From the NCBI GenBank assembly GCA_035286365.1, contig DATHJZ010000283.1:1-63140 (forward strand): a stretch of DNA of 63,140 bases, read 5' to 3'. This document shows, piece after piece, positions 1-9,200 of the stretch. The number at the start of each line of letters is the position of its first letter. Position 1 is the first letter of the stretch. Position numbers and translations under genes: made by a program. The DNA comes from CADEED01 sp035286365 (GTDB taxonomy: Bacteria; Pseudomonadota; Gammaproteobacteria; Steroidobacterales; Steroidobacteraceae). The notes under the pieces were generated by a model. The model was given only the letters and a program-made list of their open reading frames with translations. It made no database searches and was not told the origin of the DNA.

Positions 1-1019
1 GTCGCCATGACCAGCTCGCGCGCAATGCCGGGCTCGAACGCTGCGTGGCCGGCGTCGCCGACGATGCGCAGGTCCGCTTCGGGCCAGGCCGTGTGCAGAT
101 CCCAGGCGCTGCGCACAGGGCATACCACGTCGAATCGGCCCTGCACGATCACGGCGGGGATGTGCCGGATCCGGTGCACTTCCTCCAGCAGCTGGTTAGG
201 CCGTTCGAGGAAGCCGCCGTTGACGAAATAGTGGCATTCGATGCGCGCGAACGCGGCGGCGAAGCTGGCGTCGCCGAAACGCTTCACGTAGTCCTTGTTC
301 TGCTGCATGTACGAAAGCGCGCCTTCCCAGATCGACCAGGCGCGCGCCGCCGTCAGCAGGACTTCGCGATCGTCGCTCGTAAGGCGCTTGTAGTAAGACT
401 GCACGCAATCCTTGCGTTCGTCCGCCGACAGCGGCGCGAGATAGTGTTCCCACAGGTCGGGGAACATCGCGGCCGCGCCCAGCTCGTTCTGGTAGAACCA
501 GTCGAGCTCGAACCTGCGTACCAGGAAGATGCCGCGCAACACGAGCTCCGTGCAGCGCTGCGCGTGCTTCTGCGCGTAGGCGAGGGCCAGCGTGGAACCC
601 CACGAACCGCCGAACACCTGCCAGCGTTCGATCGAAAGGTGCGCGCGAATGGCCTCGATATCGGACACGAGGTGCCAGGTGGTGTTGTCGACCAGGCTGG
701 CGCTCGGCTTGCTCTTGCCGCAGCCACGCTGGTCGAACAATACGATGCGGTAGCGCTGCGGATCGAAGAAGCGGCGCATCTTCGGATCGGTGCCGCCGCC
801 CGGCCCGCCGTGCAGGAACACGACCGGCTTGCCATTCGGGTTGCCGCTCTCCTCGTAGTAGATCTCGTGCAGGTCCGAGACCTTGAGGAAGCCGGTGTTG
901 TACGGCCGGATCGGTGGATAGAAGTCGCCGGCCTTGCGCCGGGGCGCAACCGCGGCCTTCGCCGCCTTCGCACTCTTGCGCTTCGGTGCCGCTCCTGCCT
1001 TCTTCTTCTTGTTAGCCAT
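1..1019 (-). CDS. pip: Prolyl aminopeptidase (proline iminopeptidase), 3' end cut by window edge
   Basis: This alpha/beta hydrolase would remove N-terminal proline from peptides in the cytoplasm. The translation shows the family pattern: an HGGPGGG oxyanion-hole motif, then DQRGCGKS, then the nucleophile elbow GGSWGS. About 339 codons are present, so only the last few residues should lie outside the window. The protein has a basic Lys/Ala-rich N-terminal extension of about 30 residues (start MANKKKKAG) ahead of the usual start of the fold, which is unusual for the family. The ATG overlaps the last bases of the upstream HIT gene, so the two are probably translationally coupled. Family assignment is firm; the exact substrate is inferred from the family. 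Confidence 0.88.
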   Translation of the reverse strand, partial: MANKKKKAGAAPKRKSAKAAKAAVAPRRKAGDFYPPIRPYNTGFLKVSDLHEIYYEESGNPNGKPVVFLHGGPGGGTDPKMRRFFDPQRYRIVLFDQRGCGKSKPSASLVDNTTWHLVSDIEAIRAHLSIERWQVFGGSWGSTLALAYAQKHAQRCTELVLRGIFLVRRFELDWFYQNELGAAAMFPDLWEHYLAPLSADERKDCVQSYYKRLTSDDREVLLTAARAWSIWEGALSYMQQNKDYVKRFGDASFAAAFARIECHYFVNGGFLERPNQLLEEVHRIRHIPAVIVQGRFDVVCPVRSAWDLHTAWPEADLRIVGDAGHAAFEPGIARELVMA

Positions 1020-1368
1020 GAGTTCCTCCGGCGAGCATCGGTCCGAGCGGTGCGCCGCCGACCAGGTGCATGTGCAGGTGAAACACCACCTGCCCGCCAT
1101 GCTTGTTGCAGTTGACGATCAACCGAAAACCGTTCTCCGCGATGCCTTCACTCCTCGCGATGTCGCGCGCCACGATGAACATGTGGCCGAGCGTGCGCTC
1201 GTCCTCGTCGCTGACCTCGTTGACGGTTGGGATAGGCTTGTTAGGACAGATGAGCACGTGCACCGGCGCCTGCGGGCTGATGTCGCGGAAGGCGGTGACG
1301 CGTTCGTCCTTGAAGACGATGGTGGCCGGGATGTCGCCGGCGATGATCTTTTCGAAAAGCGTGGGCAT
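1012..1368 (-). CDS. HIT family (HinT-like) nucleotide hydrolase
   Basis: A 118-residue histidine-triad protein. The C-terminal half carries the H-x-H-x-H active-site signature in VFHLHMHLVGG, and the N-terminus (MPTLFEKIIAGDIPA) is typical of HinT, a purine nucleoside phosphoramidase. Length matches the family. It overlaps the start of the downstream prolyl aminopeptidase gene, so the two form a small operon. A TATTCT box (1375-1380 on the minus strand) lies only six bases from the ATG. The physiological substrate cannot be told from sequence. Confidence 0.9.
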   Translation of the reverse strand: MPTLFEKIIAGDIPATIVFKDERVTAFRDISPQAPVHVLICPNKPIPTVNEVSDEDERTLGHMFIVARDIARSEGIAENGFRLIVNCNKHGGQVVFHLHMHLVGGAPLGPMLAGGTHG

Positions 1369-1374
1369 ACCTCA

Positions 1375-1380
1375 AGAATA
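1375..1380 (-). promoter_or_regulatory. Candidate -10 box of the HIT gene
   Basis: TATTCT ends six bases before the HIT start codon, which would give a leaderless or near-leaderless transcript. The intervening TGAGGT could alternatively act as a weak ribosome binding site. No clear -35 is visible. Confidence 0.35.
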
Positions 1381-1471
1381 CGCGGCCGGCCTGCGGCCCG
1401 TCACCCGCCGCTCATCAAACCAGAGGCGAAATCCCCCTTTTGTGGGGTGGCTTCCGGGGTGCTACCTCGCC

Positions 1472-1477
1472 CATAAT
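1472..1477 (+). promoter_or_regulatory. Candidate -10 box for the holA operon
   Basis: CATAAT lies seven bases before the chosen TTG start of holA. A transcript from it would begin at or next to the start codon. A matching -35 at normal spacing is not obvious. Confidence 0.4.
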
Positions 1478-1484
1478 CCGCCAC

Positions 1485-2495
1485 TTGAAGCTCACCCTCG
1501 ACAGTCTCCCAGCACACCTCACGGGTGATCCAGCCAGGGCCTATCTCATTTCCGGCGACGAAGCGCTGCTCGTGGGCGAGGCAGCCGACGCGATCCGCGC
1601 GCGCGCCAAACGTGCCGGGTTCGATGAGCGCGAAGTGCACTTCATCGAGCGCGTCGCCGACTGGGATGCGGTGCGCGCGTCTTCTAACAACCTTTCGCTG
1701 TTCGGAGCGCGCAAACTCATCGAGCTGCGGCTGCCGTCTGGCAAGCCCGGCGTGGGTGGCGCCAATGCCATCGTCAAGCTGCTGGCCAATGCCAGCGCCG
1801 ACAACATCTATCTCATGCTCACCGGCAAGCTCGAGCGCGAGCAGAACAACTCGGCCTGGGTGAAAGCATTCGAATCGACCGGTGCCTGGCTCGCAACGCG
1901 GCCCATCGAAGTTGCGCGCCTGCCGCAATGGCTGCGCGCGCGCGCCGCCGTGCTCGGACTCGAGCTGGAAGATTCGGCTTGCCAGTTCATCGTCGAACGC
2001 ACCGAGGGCAACCTGCTGGCCGCGCAACAGGAGCTCGAGAAGCTCAGGTTGTTAGCCAGCGGCAAACGCATCGACCTCGCGGCCGTGCGGGCGTCGCTCG
2101 GCGACAGCGCGCGCTTCGACGTCTTCCAGCTCGGCGAGGCGGCGCTCGGCGCGGATGTGCCGCGCGCGCTGCGAATCCTTGGCGGGCTGCGCAGCGAGGG
2201 CGTCGAGCCCACGCTCGCCCTGTGGTCGATCTCGCGTGAAATCCACAATGTCTGGGGCACGACGCAGAACGACGGCATGACCGCGCGCAGCTGGCAGCGT
2301 CCGTCCGCGGCGCTCGAGAACGCCAAGCGGCGCGCGGCGCGCCTGCCGTACGCGCGCCTGTCGGCACGCCGCGCGCGCGCGGATCGCATGATCAAGGGAC
2401 AGTTGCGCGGAGACGCCTGGGACGAAATGGCACTGATGATCGTGGAATTCGCCGGCCGCAAGACGCTGCCGATCCCCGGGACGCGTGCTGCTTGA
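1485..2495 (+). CDS. holA: DNA polymerase III subunit delta
   Basis: The delta subunit is the clamp-loader wrench that opens the beta sliding clamp during replication. The translation resembles HolA throughout: an N-terminal segment with YLISGDEALLVGEAAD, the central LEREQNNSAWVKAFE region and a helical C-terminus. I chose the TTG at 1485, giving MKLTLDSLPAHL, because HolA proteins commonly begin MKL..L..L and the 336-residue length fits. The open frame extends to 1440 but that part does not look like HolA. Downstream lie nadD, rsfS and rlmH, the usual order, but lptE, which often precedes holA, is absent here. The stop overlaps the nadD start. Confidence 0.9.
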   Translation: MKLTLDSLPAHLTGDPARAYLISGDEALLVGEAADAIRARAKRAGFDEREVHFIERVADWDAVRASSNNLSLFGARKLIELRLPSGKPGVGGANAIVKLLANASADNIYLMLTGKLEREQNNSAWVKAFESTGAWLATRPIEVARLPQWLRARAAVLGLELEDSACQFIVERTEGNLLAAQQELEKLRLLASGKRIDLAAVRASLGDSARFDVFQLGEAALGADVPRALRILGGLRSEGVEPTLALWSISREIHNVWGTTQNDGMTARSWQRPSAALENAKRRAARLPYARLSARRARADRMIKGQLRGDAWDEMALMIVEFAGRKTLPIPGTRAA

Positions 2496-3145
2496 GCGCG
2501 CCCGTTGGACCGATCGGCATATTCGGCGGGACGTTCGACCCCATCCACTACGGCCACCTGCGTACGGCCTTCGAGCTGTGGCAGTCTTTGAAGCTGGCCG
2601 AAGTCCGGTTTCTTCCCACGGGCAATCCTCCGCACCGCGAACGCACCCTGGCCGACGCGCAGCTGCGCGTGGCGATGGTCCAGGCGGCCGTCGCCGATCA
2701 ACCGCCATTCGTGGTCGACGACCGCGAAGTGCGCCGCGGCGGCGCCTCGTACACTTTCGACACGTTGACCGAGCTGCGGGGGGAATTTCCGCAGCGCTCC
2801 CTGTGCCTGTTGCTGGGAATGGACGCATTTCTGGGGCTGCCAAACTGGCATCGCTGGCGCGAGCTGTTCGAGCTGGCGCACGTGGTGGTCGCGCATCGTC
2901 CGGGCTGGAAGGCGCCCACCCAGGGCCCGCTGGGCGAACTCATGGTCGATCGTGGCACCGGCGCCGTGAACGAATTGCATCAATCCAAGGCCGGGCGCAT
3001 CTACGTGCACGCGGTCACGCAGCTGGAAATATCCTCGACCGAATTACGCCAGATCATCGATGCAGGACGCGACCCGCGCTTCCTGGTTCCGGACACCGTG
3101 CGCGAGATCATTCGCGAGTCCGGGTGTTATGCTCGACCCAAGTAA
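2492..3145 (+). CDS. nadD: Nicotinate-nucleotide adenylyltransferase
   Basis: This enzyme transfers AMP from ATP to nicotinate mononucleotide, a late step of NAD synthesis. It shows the nucleotidyltransferase motif GIFGGTFDPIHYGHL near the N-terminus and the ISSTELR motif near the C-terminus, and the 217-residue length is normal. The start is a TTG overlapping the holA TGA, which implies translational coupling. The order holA-nadD-rsfS supports the call. Confidence 0.95.
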   Translation: MSAPVGPIGIFGGTFDPIHYGHLRTAFELWQSLKLAEVRFLPTGNPPHRERTLADAQLRVAMVQAAVADQPPFVVDDREVRRGGASYTFDTLTELRGEFPQRSLCLLLGMDAFLGLPNWHRWRELFELAHVVVAHRPGWKAPTQGPLGELMVDRGTGAVNELHQSKAGRIYVHAVTQLEISSTELRQIIDAGRDPRFLVPDTVREIIRESGCYARPK

Positions 3146-3158
3146 CCTACGGAGAGAA

Positions 3159-3662
3159 ATGGCCACCAAAACCCGTCCCCGCCGCGCCGCCGTGCAGCCC
3201 AAAGCTTCCGTCCCGCAGACCCTGCTGCGTATCGTCAACGCCGCGCTCGATGACATGAAAGCCGTCAACGTCAAAGTCATGGACGTGCGGCACCTCACGG
3301 ACATCACCGACATCGTGGTCATTGCCTCCGGCAACTCCAACCGCCACGTGAAATCCATCGCCGAGCGCATCGCGCAATTCGCCAAGCAGAACGACTTCCA
3401 GCCCTTTGGCATCGAAGGCGCTGGCGAAGGCGAATGGGTTCTCGTCGATCTGAACGATGTCGTCTGCCACGTCATGCTGCCCCGGGTGCGCGAGTTCTAC
3501 GGACTCGAGAAACTCTGGGACGACGTCGCGCCGCCGCCGCCGATCGCCGAAAACCTGGTAATCGAACGTGCCATTGCGCCTGCCCCCAGGCACAAGCCCG
3601 GACCCGCGCGCGCCGCTCCGCCGCGCCGCAAGCCCCACGCGCGAGCCCGCGCCGCGCGCTGA
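3159..3662 (+). CDS. rsfS: Ribosome silencing factor
   Basis: RsfS binds ribosomal protein L14 and blocks joining of the subunits in stationary phase or starvation. The core DITDIVVIASGNSNRHVKSI and the GEGEWVLVDLNDVVCHVML segment are characteristic. I chose the ATG at 3159 because GGAGAG lies three bases before it and earlier in-frame codons overlap nadD. The protein ends in an extra tail of about 40 residues rich in Arg, Pro and Ala, absent from most homologues and possibly RNA-binding (inference). Confidence 0.93.
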   Translation: MATKTRPRRAAVQPKASVPQTLLRIVNAALDDMKAVNVKVMDVRHLTDITDIVVIASGNSNRHVKSIAERIAQFAKQNDFQPFGIEGAGEGEWVLVDLNDVVCHVMLPRVREFYGLEKLWDDVAPPPPIAENLVIERAIAPAPRHKPGPARAAPPRRKPHARARAAR

Positions 3663-3677
3663 AGCGGTCATTCGCGC

Positions 3678-4118
3678 GTGCGCGTTCGCATCCTTGCGGT
3701 CGGTACGCGCATGCCCGAGTGGGTGACCATCGCCTACGAGGACTACACGCGCCGCCTGCGCAGCTCGATGCGCATCGATCTGGAAGAGCTCGCCGTAGGC
3801 AAGAGCAAGGCCGAAGAAGAAAAACGCTTCCTTCACCTGCTCGGCGACGACTACCTGGTCGCGCTCGACGAACACGGCAAGTCCAGGACCACCCTCGAGC
3901 TCGCCAAGTGGTTAGGCGAGCGGTTGCAGGACGGCCGAACGTTGAGTTTCGCGATCGGCGGTCCCGACGGGCTCGGCCCGGAAATCCTCAAAAAAGCAAG
4001 CTTTCGCTGGTCGCTGTCGGCGTTGACCTTCCCGCATGCCATGGTCAGGGTGATGCTCGCGGAACAGCTGTATCGCGCCCACTCGGTGTTGCAGAATCAC
4101 CCGTACCATCGCGAGTGA
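3678..4118 (+). CDS. rlmH: 23S rRNA (pseudouridine1915-N3)-methyltransferase
   Basis: A SPOUT-class methyltransferase acting on helix 69 of 23S rRNA in the 70S ribosome. The SAM-knot motif SFAIGGPDGLG and the diagnostic C-terminus AEQLYRAHSVLQNHPYHRE are present. The start is GTG and the length is 146 residues, slightly shorter than the E. coli enzyme. It follows rsfS after 15 bases, the usual genomic partner. Confidence 0.96.
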   Translation: MRVRILAVGTRMPEWVTIAYEDYTRRLRSSMRIDLEELAVGKSKAEEEKRFLHLLGDDYLVALDEHGKSRTTLELAKWLGERLQDGRTLSFAIGGPDGLGPEILKKASFRWSLSALTFPHAMVRVMLAEQLYRAHSVLQNHPYHRE

Positions 4119-4136
4119 GTCGCACGTGAGGGGTCG

Positions 4137-4772
4137 ATGGAGCAACAAGAACAATCTTCCGTCGTCCGGCCGGTTCTGCGGCTCGCCTCCGCTTCGCCGC
4201 GCCGGCGCCAGTTGTTAGAGCTGATCGGCGTGCCGCACCTGGTCACGCCGGCCGACATCGACGAAACGCGCCGCGCGAACGAAACGGGACCTGCATACGT
4301 ACAGCGCCTGGCGGGCGAGAAGGCGGCGGCCATCCGCAGGCTGCACGCGGATCTGCCGGTGCTCGCGGCGGATACCACGGTCGAAGTCGGCGGAGAAGTC
4401 CTCGAGAAACCGCAGTCCGAAGACGACGCGATCCGTATGCTGACGCTGCTTTCCGGGCGGGAACACCAGGTGCACACCGGTTTGTGTGCGATCAGCGGCA
4501 AACCGCCGACGACGCTGATTTCCTCGACGGCAGTCCGGTTCCGCCGGATTTCCCCCGCAGAAATGCGCGCCTACTGGGCCAGTGGCGAGCCGCAGGGCAA
4601 GGCGGGCGCGTACGCGATCCAGGGGCTCGGCGCGGTGTTCGTCGAGCAGGTCAATGGCAGCTACACCGGGGTCATGGGATTGCCGCTGTTCGAGACCGCG
4701 AACATCCTGAAGTCGCACGGCGTGCCCGTGTGGAACGGCGCGTTGCGCTCACCTCAAGGGGGCCGGGAGTGA
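4137..4772 (+). CDS. maf: Maf family nucleoside triphosphate pyrophosphatase (YhdE type)
   Basis: Maf proteins hydrolyse dTTP, UTP or modified nucleotides to monophosphates and are thought to clean the nucleotide pool. The N-terminal SASPRRRQLLE motif, the AADTTVEVGGEVLEKP segment and GKAGAYAIQGLGAVFV match the family. The 211-residue protein carries a short extension at both ends. The gene is followed directly by rng through a GTGA start/stop overlap, the same maf-rng order as in many gammaproteobacteria. The exact nucleotide preference is not visible. Confidence 0.92.
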   Translation: MEQQEQSSVVRPVLRLASASPRRRQLLELIGVPHLVTPADIDETRRANETGPAYVQRLAGEKAAAIRRLHADLPVLAADTTVEVGGEVLEKPQSEDDAIRMLTLLSGREHQVHTGLCAISGKPPTTLISSTAVRFRRISPAEMRAYWASGEPQGKAGAYAIQGLGAVFVEQVNGSYTGVMGLPLFETANILKSHGVPVWNGALRSPQGGRE

Positions 4773-6238
4773 CGACGGAAATCCTGATCAACGTGGCGCC
4801 GCGCGAGACCCGCGCGGCGCTCATCGAAAACGGCGTGCTGACCGAGCTGTTCGTCGAGCGCCAGAGCCGCCGCGGTATCGTCAGCAACCTCTACAAGGGC
4901 CGCGTGCAGCGCGTCCTGCCCGGCATGCAGGCGGCGTTCATCGACGTCGGCCTGGAGCGCACCGCGTTCCTGCATGCCGCCGACATCGCGACGCCGATCT
5001 CCGAAAGCACGCTGATCGGCCATCCCGAAGTGATCGACATCCGCCGGCTGGTCAACGAGGGCGACGACATTCTCGTGCAGGTCGTCAAGGACCCGATGGG
5101 CACCAAGGGCGCACGCCTAACTACCTTCGTGGCGCTGCCGTCGCGGCTCATGGTGTACATGCCGCGGGGCGATGGCATCGGCGTCTCGGCGCGCATCGAA
5201 GACGAGACCGAACGCGCGCGCTTGAAGACGCTGGTGACCGAGTCCGTTCCGCAAGATGCGGCCGGCGGCTACATCGTGCGCACCGCTGCGCAGGGCGCGG
5301 ATGTCGAGCAGATCCGCGAGGACATCCGCTACCTCGGGCGCCTGTGGCAACACGTGAAGGAGCGGGGCCTGCGCGCCGCGGCCGGCGTTCTCGTCTACGA
5401 AGACCTGCCGCTGCCGACGCGCATCCTGCGCGATGAACTCGCGCGCGGCGTCGATCGGGTGCTGGTCGACAACGCCGCCGCGCACACGCGCATGCTGGAA
5501 TTCGCCGCGGCCTTCATGCCCGGCAGTACCACCAGTATCGATCTGTATGCCGGCCAGCGGCCGATCTTCGATCTGCACGGCATCGAAGAGGAGATCGCCA
5601 AGGCGCTCGAGCGCAGCGTCAATCTCAAGTCCGGCGGGCACCTGGTCATCGACCAGACCGAATCGATGACCACGATCGACGTGAACACCGGCGCATTCGT
5701 CGGGCATCGCAATCTCGAGGACACCATTTTTCGTACCAACCTCGAGGCGGCCGTGGCGATTGCACGCCAGCTCAGGCTGCGCAACCTCGGCGGCATCATC
5801 ATCATCGACTTCATCGACATGACCGACCTCGCGCACCGCGCCGAGGTGCTGGAGGCGCTGCAGCGCGCGCTGGCGGGCGATCACGCCCAGACCCATATCG
5901 CGAGCGTTTCGTCGCTGGGCCTCGTGGAGATGACCCGTAAGAGAACGCGCGACAGTCTGGAACATTTGCTTTGTGCGGCGTGTCCCAGTTGTGAAGGTCG
6001 CGGCTTCGTACGCACGCCTGAAACGGTCTGCCACGAGATATTCCGTGAAATTGTGCGCCAAAGCAGGCAGTTCCAGAGCCGTGAACTGCTAATTTTGGCG
6101 CATCAGAATGTGATCGACCGCCTGCTCGACGACGAGTCGACGGTGCTCGCGGAATTGGAGCACCAAGTGGGCCGGCCGATACGGTTACAGGTGGAAGCGC
6201 TCTACGGCTTCGATCAATACGACGTGGTGCTGGCTTGA
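4769..6238 (+). CDS. rng: Ribonuclease G
   Basis: An RNase E/G-family endonuclease that matures the 5' end of 16S rRNA and takes part in mRNA decay. An S1-like domain sits near the N-terminus (SNLYKGRVQRVLPGMQAAF), followed by the catalytic DNase-I-like region with GGIIIIDFIDM and the Zn-link cysteines in CAACPSCEGRG. The 489-residue length and the lack of a long acidic C-terminal tail indicate RNase G rather than RNase E. The start is a GTG overlapping the maf stop. yhdP follows after four bases. Confidence 0.95.
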   Translation: MTTEILINVAPRETRAALIENGVLTELFVERQSRRGIVSNLYKGRVQRVLPGMQAAFIDVGLERTAFLHAADIATPISESTLIGHPEVIDIRRLVNEGDDILVQVVKDPMGTKGARLTTFVALPSRLMVYMPRGDGIGVSARIEDETERARLKTLVTESVPQDAAGGYIVRTAAQGADVEQIREDIRYLGRLWQHVKERGLRAAAGVLVYEDLPLPTRILRDELARGVDRVLVDNAAAHTRMLEFAAAFMPGSTTSIDLYAGQRPIFDLHGIEEEIAKALERSVNLKSGGHLVIDQTESMTTIDVNTGAFVGHRNLEDTIFRTNLEAAVAIARQLRLRNLGGIIIIDFIDMTDLAHRAEVLEALQRALAGDHAQTHIASVSSLGLVEMTRKRTRDSLEHLLCAACPSCEGRGFVRTPETVCHEIFREIVRQSRQFQSRELLILAHQNVIDRLLDDESTVLAELEHQVGRPIRLQVEALYGFDQYDVVLA

Positions 6239-6242
6239 AGAG

Positions 6243-9200
6243 ATGACCGACAAAGCCCTCAGCGACAACGCCCTTCTTCAAGAGAGAAGGGCAGGCGGCT
6301 CACACTGGGTGAGACGCACGGCGCTGGTCGGCTTTTGCCTGTTGCTCGTCGCTGCGCTCGGCGTGGTGTTCACGCGAGCCGTCGCCGAACGTGTTCCCGA
6401 ACAACGCGCCACACTCGAAAAACTCATCGCCGAACGCACCGGCCTCGCGGTGCGTTTCGACAATGTTCATTTCGCCTGGGGTCTCGACGGCACGAGCGCG
6501 GTCTTCACGCGGGTCGAGTTGACGGACCCGAAAGCCGGGCGCGTGCGCGTCGTGGCGCCCGAACTGCGCGTCGAATTCGACACCTGGGACTTCATGCGTC
6601 ACCACCAGTTCTCGCTGGGTCACGTGACGCTGTCGTCGCCCGACATCGAGATCATCGGCGATCCGGAAGACTCGCTTATCAGCAGCGCGATGCTCGATCC
6701 CGGGCCCGCTGGTCACGCCACCGGCCGTCGCGATGATGAAGCCGCGTTGGTGCGCCGCTATCTGTCCTGGGCCGAACTCATGCCCACGGGCCGCATCGAA
6801 GTCGAAGCGGCGCGAGTGCACCTGATCCGTCGTGGCGAGCGTGCGGCGCGCAGCAACTTCACGTTGAGCCAGGCGGTGATCAGTCGCGGGGCTACGACCT
6901 TCAACGCCTACGGCACCATGCTGCTCGCGCAGGACGTGGGTCAGTCGCTGTTCGTGTCGGCGAAGCTCGAGGGACTTGGCGCCACGAGCAAACCATCGGG
7001 CGATCTGCGCCTGATCGCGCGGCGGGTTTTCCTCGACAAACTTTCGCTGCCCGGTGTGAATGGCCGCGGCACGCTCGACGCCAGGCTTCATTTGAAGGAT
7101 GGCAAGGTCGACTCCGGCAAGTGGCAGGCAAGCGCGCGCGAACTCGAGTTGAACGACGATAACGCTCGCTTCGATCATCTCACCGTCAGCGGCACGCTGG
7201 CACGCGACGCCGACGACGTGCTGCTCAACTTCACCGATCTGCAACTCACGCGCGGCGCGCGCCTGGAGCGCGCCCCCAATGTTTCCGCGCGCCTGACTTT
7301 TGCGCCGGGCTCGACGCACATCGCACGCAGCACCGTGCGCGCCGATCGCCTGCCCTTCATGGCGGCGGAGTTCATCGCCGGCGTGCTGGCGCCGCAGCTC
7401 AATGAGGCGCTGCCGGCAGCTCCGGGCGGCTGGATTCCCAGCGCCGGTGAGTTGCATGCGGTGCGCTTCGATTCCGGACCGCGCCTGAAGTCCGCCGATG
7501 CCTGGACCTTCAGCGCGCAGCTGTCCGGCGCCGACCTGGCGCGGGCTTCCGACGGCGCGCGAATCTCGCAGCTCGTCGCGCGCGTGCGCTTCGATGCACG
7601 TCAGCTCGAGCTCATCTTCGATCCGGCCGTCGCCGCAACCCTGCGCATGAGCGCCAAGGAACCACGGCCGCTCATGCTCGCGGGCCACCTGGCGATGTCG
7701 ACCAACCCGCAAGCGCCGAGCTGGCGCTTCGACGCTTTCAATCTGCGCAGCAACGACGCAACGCTCAGCCTTGATGGTGCGTGGGGTGATGAACCGAGCG
7801 CTGCCAGCCCGCTCGCGATCCGGGTCGCGAATCTCGACCGGACCTTGCTGAGCGACACCTGGACCCTGCTCGCGCCTGACGCCGCACCGCCCGCGCTGTT
7901 CGCCGAAGTCGCGCAGGGCAACGTCGTCGAAGGAACGCTGCAACTCGTCAAGGCGCGCGACGTTGCCGACGCACACGGTGTGAACTGGCAGCGCTCGAGC
8001 GGCAAGCTCACGTTCGCGCAGCTGGCAACGTCAGGCAAGGACGCGCCCCGTCTCACGGCGGGTGAAGGCGCGCTCGAGTTCGCGCGTGGCAGCACGCAGC
8101 TGCGCCTGTCCGCGGGCGAAATTGAACAACTCACTCTCACCGGCGCGCGCCTCGACTGGCCGCGCACTGGCGCGCCGCGCATGCAGGCGACCCTCGAAGG
8201 CGCGCTGGCTGCGCCGCTGCTGCGCAGCGTGTTCAAGGATCAGGGCCTGGAACGGCTGACCGGCAAGGTCGCCATCGAAGCGGACGCGCGTGGCGAGCGC
8301 GAATTGCGCCAGCCCGAGCTGTGGCGTGTTGCCGCGCGTATCGACGCTGCGACCGTGCCGCTTGCGGGCGGTCTGCCCGCGGTCGAAGCACTCAGTGGCA
8401 CGTTGCGTTACGGCAATCGCCAGTTGCGCGCGTTGGCGCTCACCGGCACCTGGCTCGGCGGCCCGGTGGAAATCGAGCTGCGGCGCGGCCCGCCTTCTTC
8501 CGGAACGGGGCGCGGCCTCAATTTTGGCGTCAGCGGCGCCGCGGATGCCGCGCCGCTGCTGCAGTTGTTAGGCCACGCCGCGGTGGCCGGCAGCGTCGAC
8601 GGTCAGCTCGCCTGGAGCGGCTCGGCGCAACGCCTGGCAGGCAACGATGCCTGGCAGATCTCGCTCGCCAGCAACCTGGGCGGCATCGAGAGTCGCCTGC
8701 CCGAGCCCTTCGCCAAGCTGCGTGCCCGCCAGCTGCCGGTGAGCGCGCAGCTGCGCGTCGAGGCAGGTGGTGTGCGTGAATTCGAAATCGACGGTGACCG
8801 GGTAAAAGTGAACGGCCAGGTCGAAGGCGCAGTCACCTCCGCGCATTTCGTGGTGCAGGGCATCGCCGGTGATCTGCGGCGCGCGGGCAGCGGCGATCCG
8901 CAACTCGAAGTCGACAAGCTGGACCTGAAACGCGCGCCCGCGCTGCTGGCAGCAGCCGGAGCCCTGTTGCCGCAGGATGGCGATCTCGCCTTGACCGTCG
9001 GCGACCTGCGCTACTCGCAGCGCAGCTTGGGCGCGCTGCATGCCGCGATCGCGCGCCGCGCCGGCGGGGTGGAATTCTCGATCGAATCTCCCCAGGCCGC
9101 GCTGCACCAGTTGACTGCGCAAGGACGTTGCGACCTCAACGACGTCTGTCGCGCGCAGTTCACGGCCGACACCAGCCATCTGGCCGCATTGCTGGGGAGC

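Noticed and set aside
6300..7976. 558-codon open frame on the minus strand opposite yhdP
   Set aside because: Shadow frame without domain pattern.
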